From: Sporisorium sorghi | Lineage: Eukaryota > Basidiomycota > Ustilaginomycetes > Ustilaginales > Ustilaginaceae | Length of the DNA: 64,000 nt | Direction of reading: 5' to 3' | NCBI GenBank assembly: GCA_023212695.1 | Contig: JALCCG010000039.1 | Location: 47,777-111,776, forward strand | In this document: positions 17,089 through 24,924 of the stretch, piece after piece | How positions within the stretch are numbered: position 1 is the stretch's first letter | Layout: each line of letters starts with the position of its first letter | The notes under the pieces: generated by a model | The model's input: only the letters and a program-made list of their open reading frames with translations | What the model was told of the DNA's origin: nothing | Database searches by the model: none | Position numbers and translations under genes: made by a program

Positions 17089-17138
17089 AGTAATCGTTTA
17101 CTATAGTAAAGTATACAAATAGCTGACATAGAAAGCAA
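17089..17138 (-). promoter_or_regulatory. Promoter and autoregulatory operator of the lacI-type gene
   Basis: TTGCTT (17138-17133) and TATACT (17115-17110) are 17 bases apart on the minus strand, a good sigma-A promoter. The plus-strand sequence AGTAATCGTTTACT at 17089-17102 contains the classic GTAA-N4-TTAC palindrome and lies just after the expected start, so the regulator should repress its own gene. Confidence 0.7.
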
Positions 17139-17202
17139 TAGAGACTGGAGGACTTTTGTTTGCCCATCAACTTGCTTAGCCAAGCGGCATTAGACTGATA
17201 AA

Positions 17203-17250
17203 TAGAAATGGCGGCACAAGGATTAACCCTGAGCACCGTCATTTCCCTAT
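17203..17250 (-). terminator. Likely terminator of the GH5 lipoprotein gene
   Basis: GAAATGGCGGCAC (17205-17217) can pair with GCACCGTCATTTC (17233-17245) with one mismatch region, around a 15-base loop. It lies just after the stop of the GH5 gene; the T-run is short (TATTTATC). Confidence 0.5.
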
Positions 17251-17267
17251 TTAACTTTTTTTCGCAA

Positions 17268-18644
17268 CTACTGCTTATCAAATCCCTCTTTCAGAGCATC
17301 CCACATCGGATTGTCGATCTCTTTTCGAGGCGGCTGCTCTCCCTTTTCAATTGCCTCCCAGTACTTCCAATTCGGCTTTTTATCTCCCAGCTCGTAATCC
17401 ATCCCGTCCCAAGTGTCTTCTCTGAATGCGTAGAACGCCCAATGCCAGCCATATTCGTTAAATATGGATATCAAATCAGATAGATATTGATCTGCTCCGG
17501 TTACCATTCGGTTAATCCCGAACTCCTCGGCAATAATCCGATTAGCAGGAACGTTATGTTCAGCCGCCCATTTGGCAACGGGCTCCAGAAATTGTTTTAA
17601 AGTTTCTTGGTTGAATTCCTTTTCTGTTTGCTGTTCTCCAACCTTCACTTTTCCCGGATATTCAATTGTAAGGCCCTTTTTCTTGTTCTGACTTGTCAGT
17701 TCATAAGGCTCATACATATGGAAAGCGTATAACACGTTATCATCCTGCACCGGCTTCAAATATTGGAATGCCCACGGCGTGGCATATAGGCCCGAGTTCA
17801 AAATAATAGGTGTGTCGGAATCCACCGTTCGAATGGCCGTGACGATGGTATCGTACAGCTTATTCAAGTCTGCGGCTGTGCCCTCAACCCCCTTATACCA
17901 TTCGGCATAATCCTCACTCCAGAAATCGTGAAAGCCCGTCGCCGTTTCGGGATGAGGCTCGTTGATCAGATTGTAACCAACCACCGCCGGGTGATCCTTC
18001 AATCGGCTTGCAAGATCCCTCCAGAAAAGTGCCGCTTGTTCATGATAAGTTTCATCTTCCCATATCCGATCATCGTTCTTCTTGTTATTAAACTGCCGCC
18101 AGCGGTCTCCCGGAAGACTGAGGACAGTAAGCACTACTTTGGAGCCGCGAGCTTCAGCCGCATCCAGATCGCCCTTTAATTTAGCAAAATCCTCCTCCAC
18201 CAAACCTTCATATTGATCTGCATTCCCGATAAGAAAGTCCCGGTTCGGCTTCGAGTCCGGCTGGTCATTAAACAGAAAATCACGGTCCTTGGCCCATTTG
18301 TCCGGGGCCAGCCGAATAAACTCGATATTGCGTTCCCTGGCGGCTTCGTAATTCTCCGGCAGCGATTCGGAATTCATAAAGTTTGTCCCTTTGCGCTGCT
18401 GGTTCCAAAATGTAATTTTACCCTTGGGCTCCTCTTGTATTTGCCCAGATTCCTTCTCCCCATTTTCCGGGGGCTTGGTGTTAGGGGCAGGTTCACCGCA
18501 TCCGGCTACGAGCATTACGATGGATGCCAGGAGGAGCAGCCCGGAGGCTCTCCATCGCCTCTTCACCCGGCGCCTTACCGCGCTTTGGGAGCTAACGCGT
18601 TGCGAAATACCCCCTGTGTTTCTTTTTTTGAATTGTATTTTCAT
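17268..18644 (-). CDS. Glycoside hydrolase family 5 lipoprotein
   Basis: A 458-residue lipid-anchored cellulase-type enzyme. A long, very basic N-terminus (many Arg/Lys, residues 1-33) leads into a hydrophobic stretch and lipobox LVAGC with Cys49, then a Pro/Glu linker. The catalytic domain shows acid/base Glu229 in GYNLINEPHPE and nucleophile Glu374 in IIAEEFGINR, as in GH5 (clan A). Mannan or beta-glucan hydrolysis is possible; the exact substrate is not readable. SD GAGGTGAT lies before the ATG. It lies directly upstream of the lacI-type gene on the same strand but with its own terminator, so it may only be a neighbour. Confidence 0.85.
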   Translation of the reverse strand: MKIQFKKRNTGGISQRVSSQSAVRRRVKRRWRASGLLLLASIVMLVAGCGEPAPNTKPPENGEKESGQIQEEPKGKITFWNQQRKGTNFMNSESLPENYEAARERNIEFIRLAPDKWAKDRDFLFNDQPDSKPNRDFLIGNADQYEGLVEEDFAKLKGDLDAAEARGSKVVLTVLSLPGDRWRQFNNKKNDDRIWEDETYHEQAALFWRDLASRLKDHPAVVGYNLINEPHPETATGFHDFWSEDYAEWYKGVEGTAADLNKLYDTIVTAIRTVDSDTPIILNSGLYATPWAFQYLKPVQDDNVLYAFHMYEPYELTSQNKKKGLTIEYPGKVKVGEQQTEKEFNQETLKQFLEPVAKWAAEHNVPANRIIAEEFGINRMVTGADQYLSDLISIFNEYGWHWAFYAFREDTWDGMDYELGDKKPNWKYWEAIEKGEQPPRKEIDNPMWDALKEGFDKQ

Positions 18645-18735
18645 ATCATCACCTCAGAACCTACTCTAATCCCGGTTTGTTACACGAATGTGACAATCCA
18701 TCATGCCCATTGGTCTTACTGCTGTCTGCAAGCAC

Positions 18736-18768
18736 AAAAAAAAGACCGCCAGGGTATCCCGGGCGGCA
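18736..18768 (-). terminator. Terminator of the asparaginase gene
   Basis: On the minus strand GCCGCC and GGCGGTC form a GC-rich stem around an 11-base loop, followed by eight T. It lies about 70 bases after the asparaginase stop codon. Confidence 0.8.
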
Positions 18769-18836
18769 AAATATATGGTGGAGGAAGGAACTTCATCGTT
18801 CAGTAGGAATAAGGAGCAGCTAAAAAATGACTGAGA

Positions 18837-20057
18837 TTACACTTCAGGCGTTCCGTAAGTTGCGAACCAGCCTTTGATAGTATTGAAATCATCTGTAAAG
18901 GACAGGGAGAGCTGCAGCAGCACACGCGCTTGTTGAGGGCTCAGGTTGTCACCTGAAATGATGCCTTCCCCGCCGCCGTATACGCTACCAGAGCCTGTCC
19001 GGGTCGTTGTTACGAAAACCACCCCCTTCTCGATCGCTTCTTTACGAGCTGCACTCATCTCTCTCGAGATACCGCCTGCGCCGGTACCGGAAGTGACGAT
19101 GCCTTTTGCTCCGTCGGCAACAAAGCCTTTAATCGCGCCGCCGCCAGCTTCCTGATAGGAAACCGCAATCTCAACCTTCGCCAAATCCGCTTTCGTGATT
19201 TTGCTCAGGTCAAATATCGGCTTCCCTTCTCCCTCTGCCTTCATTGCACGAAGCGGGGCACGATATATCCGGATATTCTCATCGTCGATATATCCGACTG
19301 CGCCGAGCATCGGCGTTTCGAAAGTGTCGGTACGGTAGTCATTGGTTTTGGTTACGCCGCGAGCCAGATGAATCGTATCATTCAGCATGAGCACGGTACC
19401 GAAGGATTCTGTGCGGCCGCTTCCGGCAAGCTTGATGGCATTGTACAGGTTCGCTTGGGCATCGGAACCGATAACTGTCCAAGGTCTCATGGAGCCTGTA
19501 ATCACCACAGGCTTATCGCTTTGCACGGTCAGATCAAGGAAGTACGCAATCTCTTCCATCGTATCTGTTCCCGTTGTGACAACAACGCTGTCATACACCT
19601 TCAGGGCCTGGTCGACGGTCTGGGATAGATCATACAAATCCGCCATCGTATAGGCGCTGGATCCGGAGTTGCCGAACTGGAGAGTGCTAATATCCGCAAT
19701 CTTGTCCGTGTTCGGGAGCTCACCCACCATGTCTTCAATCTTCAGCGTACCCGCCCGGTAAGATTGGAAGCTGGTGGCATCCGTCGATTGGCCTGCCAAT
19801 GTCCCGCCTGTCGCAATTACCAGAACGTTAGGTTTCGCCGACTGCTTGGAAGCTTGCGATAATGGAGGAACCGTCGTATTTCTTCCAGGCGCCGCAGGGG
19901 TCTGTGCAGGAGCTGGCGTACTAACCGTCCCCTTGACTTCCGTCACCGCAGCAGCATGCGCCGCATAACTTCCGATCGGGGATAAGGAAATAACAAAAGC
20001 AGTTAATGCAGCGGTACTCCAGACGGCTATGGGACGTTTTGTCTTTGGTTTCATCAT
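18837..20057 (-). CDS. ansZ: Exported type II L-asparaginase
   Basis: A 406-residue asparaginase that hydrolyses asparagine to aspartate and ammonia. An N-terminal signal peptide (residues about 12-35, ending near SYAAHA) suggests export, followed by a Pro/Thr/Ala-rich linker (40-75). The first catalytic Thr86 is in ATGGTLAG and the second pair Thr164-Asp165 is in TTGTDTMEE. It resembles AnsZ of Bacillus subtilis, which is activated by TnrA under nitrogen limitation. Here a perfect TGTNA-N7-TNACA box lies upstream at the right distance, so nitrogen control is likely. It is a single-gene unit with its own terminator. Confidence 0.9.
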   Translation of the reverse strand: MMKPKTKRPIAVWSTAALTAFVISLSPIGSYAAHAAAVTEVKGTVSTPAPAQTPAAPGRNTTVPPLSQASKQSAKPNVLVIATGGTLAGQSTDATSFQSYRAGTLKIEDMVGELPNTDKIADISTLQFGNSGSSAYTMADLYDLSQTVDQALKVYDSVVVTTGTDTMEEIAYFLDLTVQSDKPVVITGSMRPWTVIGSDAQANLYNAIKLAGSGRTESFGTVLMLNDTIHLARGVTKTNDYRTDTFETPMLGAVGYIDDENIRIYRAPLRAMKAEGEGKPIFDLSKITKADLAKVEIAVSYQEAGGGAIKGFVADGAKGIVTSGTGAGGISREMSAARKEAIEKGVVFVTTTRTGSGSVYGGGEGIISGDNLSPQQARVLLQLSLSFTDDFNTIKGWFATYGTPEV

Positions 20058-20082
20058 TGCACTCTCCTTCGATGTAAGGTTA

Positions 20083-20099
20083 TGTCATATTACCTGACT
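20083..20099. promoter_or_regulatory. Second TnrA/GlnR-like box, near the asparaginase start site
   Basis: TGTCATATTACCTGACT fits TGTNA-N7-TNACA with one mismatch at the last base. It overlaps the expected transcription start of the asparaginase gene, a position suited to repression, perhaps by GlnR. Confidence 0.4.
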
Positions 20100-20101
20100 C
20101 A

Positions 20102-20151
20102 ATAATATGTATTCGTTAGCGTTATTCTATTTAATGTTAGTTAATATAACA
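20102..20151 (-). promoter_or_regulatory. Asparaginase promoter with TnrA/GlnR box
   Basis: TGTTAGTTAATATAACA at 20135-20151 fits TGTNA-N7-TNACA perfectly. On the minus strand a -10-like TATTAT lies at 20107-20102, which puts the start near 20095 and the box centre near -48. TnrA activates from sites near -50. The -35 region is poor (ATAGAA), as expected for an activator-dependent promoter. The remaining bases up to 20337 are AT-rich with no gene. An AAAAAGCGTTTACA at 20169-20182 is weakly cre-like. Confidence 0.65.
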
Positions 20152-20337
20152 AAATTGACATGTAATAGAAAAAGCGTTTACAAATAGAGATATGAAACGA
20201 TATTCTTACCTTTTTAGCCATTTTCAACAAATTGAAAATATTAAATTCCAAGATTCGGGAGGGCTTCTATTTATATATAAACCTTATTAACATGTTATAT
20301 AATATTACTTATAAAGTGATGTAGTTGTCATTGAATA

Positions 20338-20372
20338 AAAAAAGATAGCCCACACCATCCGGTTGGACTATC
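20338..20372 (-). terminator. Terminator of the sigma/anti-sigma operon
   Basis: GATAGCC (20344-20350) pairs with the GG-A-CTATC segment at 20365-20372, followed on the minus strand by a T-run (20343-20338). It lies after the small broken lipoprotein gene. Confidence 0.65.
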
Positions 20373-20382
20373 CTTTTGCAAC

Positions 20383-20537
20383 TCACTCTTTATCCATGTT
20401 AATCCGACAACATCGCAGGTTTGCTTCATTCAGCGAATACGCTTCGGCCTCAATCTGCCAAAGGCGGTTTCATTGCTGCATCCCCCCATAACAAGTGCTG
20501 ACACTGACGCTATCAACATCATTCTAATTTTATTCAT
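20383..20537 (-). pseudogene. Small lipoprotein gene, probably frameshifted
   Basis: An ATG at 20537 with AGTAAGGA before it opens a frame that begins with a clear lipoprotein signal (MNKIRMMLIASVSALVMGGC, lipobox Cys20) but stops at 20430 after 35 codons. The frame one base over runs on without a stop from the same area to 20383, in a Glu/Asn-rich sequence (IEAEAYSLNEANL). This looks like a short lipoprotein broken by a one-base shift, although a genuine 35-residue product is possible. It starts 7 bases after the anti-sigma gene and should be in its operon. Confidence 0.45.
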
Positions 20538-20543
20538 AAATCC

Positions 20544-21359
20544 TTACTCTTTATCGTCCTTTGTATTTGTATTCGAGGTAATATGGAACTCTTCCATCAT
20601 GTTCCGGAAACGTACGCCGAAGCCTTCCGAGGCCTCCAGGAAATACTGCTGCTTCACAACAAAGCTGCCGCCCTGCCCGTTATCAAAAACATAATACCGC
20701 ACTACCGGATCGTCCCACTCTTTACCGCCGGTTCCGCCAATGGCACGCACTTCCCAGCCTTGAACCGGTTCCTCGACCAGATTCGACTCTACCTTCGGAT
20801 AGTCTTGCAGCTCACCCTGGATTCGCTCCGCTGCAGCTTTAGGGTCGATGCCCTCCTGCGAGATTTCCATGAACACTTCCGGATAGCGGCCATCCGTCGG
20901 CTTCTCCTTCAATTCAATACGGTCAACGTCCGCTCCATGAACCATCTTAAACCGGCTCTCATCTATATAAATCACGTAATCCGCACCCTCATGCAAGGAA
21001 TCCACACTCGTTTCCGGCATCCCTTCAAGCTCCTGCTCCACCGTTTTCTCTGGAGCAAACCATTCCTTCACCTGATCGATAAAAGCCTGGACAGGCACCG
21101 TCTGAAAACTGACGGCAAACACGATCGCTGCTGCGGCTGCGGTTCCCACGATCCAGCCGGCAGCTCTTCGCCGAGGCCGGCGCCTTACCTTCGACTCGCG
21201 CGGAGTGAATGGCGCTTCGGATTCGGCCTTTTGCGGCGCAGGCTCACTATGAATACGCTCTTTAATCGACGTCCATATCTCATCTTTATATTGCATCGCA
21301 TCATCCGTACCCTTCTCTAAGCTGTCTTTAAGCTGTTTATCCAATGGATCACGTCCCAT
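20544..21359 (-). CDS. Membrane-anchored anti-sigma factor
   Basis: A 271-residue protein encoded right behind an ECF sigma gene, overlapping it by 11 bases. Residues 1-60 are the cytoplasmic sigma-binding part (KQLKDSLEKGTDDAMQYKDEIWTSIKERI). A highly basic stretch (RRRPRRRAAGW) precedes one membrane helix near residues 68-88, and residues 90-271 form an outside domain with VPVQAFIDQVKEWFAPEK after the helix and a C-terminal part about residues 130-265 that resembles DUF4367-like sensor domains. It should hold the sigma factor at the membrane until a signal arrives. The signal is unknown. Confidence 0.75.
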   Translation of the reverse strand: MGRDPLDKQLKDSLEKGTDDAMQYKDEIWTSIKERIHSEPAPQKAESEAPFTPRESKVRRRPRRRAAGWIVGTAAAAAIVFAVSFQTVPVQAFIDQVKEWFAPEKTVEQELEGMPETSVDSLHEGADYVIYIDESRFKMVHGADVDRIELKEKPTDGRYPEVFMEISQEGIDPKAAAERIQGELQDYPKVESNLVEEPVQGWEVRAIGGTGGKEWDDPVVRYYVFDNGQGGSFVVKQQYFLEASEGFGVRFRNMMEEFHITSNTNTKDDKE

Positions 21360-21891
21360 GCTGATTCCCTCCCCTTTTTTGCAGCATCCATTCCTTTAAC
21401 TTCTTTCTTGCTCTGAACAATCTGGATTTCACCGTGTTGACGTTCAGCTCCATCATGTCGGCAATATCCTTCTCGGCAAAATCATTCAAATATTTCAGAA
21501 TCACCGGGATCCGATGCTCGTCATCAAGCCGCTGTACCATCTCGTATACCTCACCATGCCGGTCGAAATCGTAGGTGTCGGTTTCCGAAGGAAGATCCCG
21601 CTCCTCCGAAATCTCGGAGGGCACCATCCTCGAATGTTTCTTCAAATACCGGTTGCACTCGTTATAGAGAATCCGGTTGAACCACGGATCGAAGGGCCTG
21701 CTCAAATCATAAGACCCCAGATTGCGGTAAACCCGGATAAAGGTTTCCTGGACCACATCGGCAGCGCTTGCCGCACTTCCGGTTACCGCCGTTGCCGTGC
21801 GAATCGCCCGATCCGCATATAACCGGTACAGCTCTTCAAAACCTTCATCGCTGTATTCTGTTTTTAGTCGTTGTATAAGGTCGTGTACCAA
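21349..21891 (-). CDS. ECF-type RNA polymerase sigma factor
   Basis: A 180-residue sigma-70 factor of the extracytoplasmic function type. Region 2 spans about residues 12-80 (EELYRLYADRAIRTATAVTG, VVQETFIRVYRNLGSYD, RPFDPWFNRILYNECNRYL). Region 4 is the C-terminal 55 residues (QRLDDEHRIPVILKYLNDFAEKDIADMMELNVNTVKSRLFRARKKL). A TTG at 21891 is the likely start because AAGGAGGG lies 8 bases before it; a GTG at 21924 is the only longer option and has no such site. It controls an unknown regulon together with the downstream anti-sigma factor, probably including its own operon. Confidence 0.88.
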   Translation of the reverse strand: MVHDLIQRLKTEYSDEGFEELYRLYADRAIRTATAVTGSAASAADVVQETFIRVYRNLGSYDLSRPFDPWFNRILYNECNRYLKKHSRMVPSEISEERDLPSETDTYDFDRHGEVYEMVQRLDDEHRIPVILKYLNDFAEKDIADMMELNVNTVKSRLFRARKKLKEWMLQKRGGNQHGT

Positions 21892-21983
21892 ACCGTGTTT
21901 CCCTCCTTCCACTTGGCCAATCACTTATAATACCCTGCCATGCCGGAGAAAAGTTTTCGATATTTATTTTTTTAGTATCTCAC

Positions 21984-22025
21984 AAAAAAAGGATACCTCG
22001 ATGCCGCACGGCCGAAGTATCCTTT
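21984..22025 (-). terminator. Terminator of the MATE exporter gene
   Basis: AAAGGATAC and GTATCCTTT form a 9-bp perfect stem around a 20-base loop. On the minus strand a run of seven T follows. It lies 20 bases after the exporter stop codon. Confidence 0.85.
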
Positions 22026-22045
22026 ATCTATATTATACCCTGAAA

Positions 22046-23440
22046 TTACACCTGTGCCGGTATCGGCTCGATTGGGGTCGTGTGATGGTTCATCGGCTCT
22101 GCCTGCTGCTCTGCCTTGCGCAGGTACTTCTGATTGCGCCAGCGGAAGTAAGACAGTGCACCTCTCAGATATTCGTCAGCGATCATGCACGAATAGATAC
22201 CGATCAGTCCCCAGCCCATATGAACGCCGAGCACGTAGGACAGCACCGTGGCGACCAGCCACATCGAACCAAGGGAAATATACATCGTGAACCTCGTATC
22301 GCCCACAGCATTGAGTGAGTTGCCTAGTGCCATGTTGAGCATTTTGCCCGGCTGAAGAATCAGGTTCATGCCCAGCAGAGAGGCCCCGATTGCGATGATG
22401 GTCTGATCACTGGTAAACATGCCAAGCAGCTGCTTGCCGAATACAAACAAGATAAAGCCGTTAACAACAACATAAATCGTGCCGAAGCCCAGCGCGCGGT
22501 AGGCGCTTCGGTAGGCCTCCTTCGTACGACCTGCCCCGAACAGATGGGCAATTTGAATTTGGGCGGCCATCGCGATGGACGAGCCAAGCAGGAAGCAGAA
22601 GGATTCGAGTGTATTCATATACGTGCGGGCAGCGAGCTCCGCAGCACCAAGCGTAGCAATGAAGGTGTAAATGATGAGCTGCGAGAACACCCAGCAGGAC
22701 ATATTCACCCCGAGCGGCCAGCCGATTTTTAATACCTCGCCAAACAGCGGACGGTCAAACACTCGGAATTCTCTCCACTTGACCCGGTATTCAAACGAAC
22801 GCAGGAATATATAGAGCAGCAGCAGCACAGCAAGCAGACGGCTGACCACCGTCGAAATTGCCACACCGGTTAGCCCCCACTGCGGGAAGCCAAAGGCCCC
22901 AAAAATAAAGCCGTAGTTCATAATCACGTGGATAATGTTCATGCCAATGGCTACGTACATGGGGGCTCGGGTGTTCCCGGTATTGCGAATGACGGTGCTC
23001 ATCGTCGCCATCATGGCAATCAGCACCATGCCGCCCCCAACAATCGAGATATAGGTGCCGGCAAGTGGAAGCAGGTTCTCCGGCAATTGAAGCACAGCGG
23101 CAATCTGCTCCGGCACAGCAAATAAGATCACGCTGCATACGATGCCGATTAAGGTAGTCACACTTAGTGCCATAATCGCGATCGTTCGGGCATCCCCTGA
23201 TTTGCTGGAGCCGATTTTTTGCGCAATGAGGATACCGGCACCGCTGGCAACTGTCATAAACAGCGTTGTCATCGCCTGAAAGAGCTGATTGGAGAAGCCT
23301 ACCACCGCAACCGCGTCATCAGATATACGGCTAACCATCAATGTATCGACTGCTCCAAGCAGAAACTGCAGGAACAGCTCAATAAATATAGGCCACGCAA
23401 GGACCCATAGTGTAAATTTGCTTGTGTTTTTATCCAACAT
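22046..23440 (-). CDS. MATE family efflux transporter
   Basis: A 464-residue multidrug and toxin extrusion protein with about twelve membrane helices in two halves. The N-terminus reads LAWPIFIELFLQFLLGAVDTLMVSRISDDAVAVVG, typical for NorM-like exporters. The later GWPLGVNMSCWVFSQLIIYTFIATLG starts the second half. The ATG at 23440 is chosen over 23476 because GGAGGTT lies just before it. It is divergent from an AraC regulator, with 156 bases between them, so the regulator may control it. The substrate is unknown; export is driven by a sodium or proton gradient in this family. Confidence 0.9.
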   Translation of the reverse strand: MLDKNTSKFTLWVLAWPIFIELFLQFLLGAVDTLMVSRISDDAVAVVGFSNQLFQAMTTLFMTVASGAGILIAQKIGSSKSGDARTIAIMALSVTTLIGIVCSVILFAVPEQIAAVLQLPENLLPLAGTYISIVGGGMVLIAMMATMSTVIRNTGNTRAPMYVAIGMNIIHVIMNYGFIFGAFGFPQWGLTGVAISTVVSRLLAVLLLLYIFLRSFEYRVKWREFRVFDRPLFGEVLKIGWPLGVNMSCWVFSQLIIYTFIATLGAAELAARTYMNTLESFCFLLGSSIAMAAQIQIAHLFGAGRTKEAYRSAYRALGFGTIYVVVNGFILFVFGKQLLGMFTSDQTIIAIGASLLGMNLILQPGKMLNMALGNSLNAVGDTRFTMYISLGSMWLVATVLSYVLGVHMGWGLIGIYSCMIADEYLRGALSYFRWRNQKYLRKAEQQAEPMNHHTTPIEPIPAQV

Positions 23441-23596
23441 TCCAACCTCCACCCATGATGTAAGGGTTAAACACAATTCATGATAAAACGGTCTTTAACC
23501 TTCTCAAATTATAGATGGTATACTGGAGTTATAATATCATTTTCCGAACGAAAAATATAAAAATTCAAACCTCGAGGATCACGAAAGGGCTTTCCT

Positions 23597-24466
23597 ATGA
23601 CCATCCTGAATTTCACCGTTCCGCCGCTTCCGGAATATATCAATAGCGGTCTCACCCGGGCTCCCATCCATGGTGGACATCCCAACCGCAAGAACATCGG
23701 CATTTTCGATCTGCTCGTTGTCATGAAGGGTCGGCTTGATGTTACAGAGAATGGCAATCCCTATGAGATCAAACCGGGCATGTATCTCATCCTGCGGCCC
23801 GATACGCATCATTTTGGTACAAACGGATGTACCGAAGAGACCGATTATTACTGGCTCCATTTCCAGACCTCCGGGGACTGGCATGCCGACGAGACCGTCC
23901 AGGCGCCAAGAAAAGAGGAGGTGCCGGAGCTGAAAGCGATGGCGCCGAACTATTTTACCGTCAAAATCCCCCAGTTCGGCACCCTGCCTCAACCGGAGAA
24001 AGCCATGGAGCTTCTGGCAACCATGTCCTCGCTGGTTCAGTACGGCCATCAGGCCAAATTTTTATGGCGGCAGCAGGTGGTTTTTCAAGAGCTCATTGAA
24101 CAGCTGGCCGCCGCACTCGATACGCCGGTATCCTCGCCTTCGTCCGCTTGCGCCGAACGGGCCGCAGCTTATTTGCGGAAGCATTATCGTGAGGAATTCA
24201 AGGTGCAGGAGCTTGGTGACCGCATCAACTTTCACCCTGTGTATATTGCGCGCTGCATGCAGAAGGAATTCGGCTGCTCGCCTGTTGAATATTTGCAGCG
24301 CTACCGGATCGAGCAAGCCAAGATGCTGCTGATGCAGACGGATTTCAATATCAGTCGTATCGCAGAGGAGGTCGGATTCAACCATGCGGCCTACTTTACC
24401 TCCTGCTTCACGAAGCAGGAAGGCATATCTCCGCGGAAATATAGACAGCGGTTCTTTATGAATTAA
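23597..24466 (+). CDS. AraC family transcriptional regulator with cupin sensor
   Basis: A 289-residue regulator. Residues about 20-110 form a cupin-type ligand-binding domain (IFDLLVVMKGRLDVTENGNPYEIKPGMYLILRPDTHH). Residues 185-289 contain the two helix-turn-helix units (QELGDRINFHPVYIARCMQKEFGCSPVEYL, then ISRIAEEVGFNHAAYFTSCFTKQEGISPRKYR). It lies divergent to the MATE gene and just upstream of a Fur-controlled small gene. The ligand is unknown, probably a sugar or small metabolite. The start has GAAAGGG close upstream. Confidence 0.88.
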   Translation: MTILNFTVPPLPEYINSGLTRAPIHGGHPNRKNIGIFDLLVVMKGRLDVTENGNPYEIKPGMYLILRPDTHHFGTNGCTEETDYYWLHFQTSGDWHADETVQAPRKEEVPELKAMAPNYFTVKIPQFGTLPQPEKAMELLATMSSLVQYGHQAKFLWRQQVVFQELIEQLAAALDTPVSSPSSACAERAAAYLRKHYREEFKVQELGDRINFHPVYIARCMQKEFGCSPVEYLQRYRIEQAKMLLMQTDFNISRIAEEVGFNHAAYFTSCFTKQEGISPRKYRQRFFMN

Positions 24467-24496
24467 AATCATTTTCGACAAATTCGAGAAAGTGAC

Positions 24497-24555
24497 TTGC
24501 ATCCCGTGCGGGAAGTCTTTATAATGAGAATTAGCCACATGATAATGATTATCAT
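24497..24555 (+). promoter_or_regulatory. Sigma-A promoter with a perfect Fur box
   Basis: TTGCAT (24497-24502) and TATAAT (24520-24525) are 17 bases apart. ATGATAATGATTATCAT at 24539-24555 contains the exact 7-1-7 Fur motif and is an 8-1-8 perfect palindrome. It covers about +8 to +24 of the transcript, so Fur with iron should block transcription. The leader to the next ATG is about 120 bases and has a hairpin GTGTTG/CAACAC (24574-24595). Confidence 0.85.
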
Positions 24556-24654
24556 TACCGGACAAGTGAGAATGTGTTGAGAATCTATGCAACACTTGAG
24601 GTTACACCTGTTTCGCTTGGAGAGTCTATAGATAAAAGGAGAGCCGATTGACTT

Positions 24655-24807
24655 ATGAAAACGACTTCCCGCCGCTGTTCTCTGCAAATGGATGACTATC
24701 TGGACCTGCTGAATCTCGCCATCCAGCTCGGAGACATGAAATGGCAGAAAGAAATCACCCGCAAAATGGAAATGACGCTGTCCATGCTGGAAACAGCCGC
24801 CCAGTAA
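24655..24807 (+). CDS. Fur-controlled small protein, function unknown
   Basis: A 50-residue protein preceded by AAAAGGAGAG and controlled by the promoter and Fur box upstream. It begins with a basic MKTTSRRC and continues with a region likely to be helical (MDDYLDLLNLAIQLGD, then MKWQKEITRKMEMTLSML), slightly like an IDEAL-type short helix pair. It has no membrane segment. Bacillus subtilis has Fur-regulated small basic proteins (FbpA, FbpB, FbpC) that help the iron-sparing response; this one does not look like them in sequence. A role in iron limitation is inferred only from the box. A terminator follows 40 bases later. Confidence 0.75.
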   Translation: MKTTSRRCSLQMDDYLDLLNLAIQLGDMKWQKEITRKMEMTLSMLETAAQ

Positions 24808-24846
24808 ATATAGAAGACACAAGGATTACATAATCCTGTATATAGG

Positions 24847-24906
24847 AAAGACACCCATCGCTAATTCCAGGCATGAACCAGGAACCCCGATAAGGTGTCT
24901 TTTTTT
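24847..24906. terminator. Terminator of the Fur-controlled gene
   Basis: AAAGACACC (24847-24855) pairs with GGTGTCTTT (24894-24902), followed by more T. The loop is 38 bases and holds a smaller internal hairpin. The stem may also stop the convergent gene at 24925-25476. Confidence 0.75.
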
Positions 24907-24924
24907 GCTATGTATGAATGCCTT

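Noticed and set aside
20169..20182. AAAAAGCGTTTACA, a cre-like sequence upstream of asparaginase
   Set aside because: The first two bases of the consensus are wrong and it lies well upstream of the promoter; the TnrA/GlnR boxes explain the region better.
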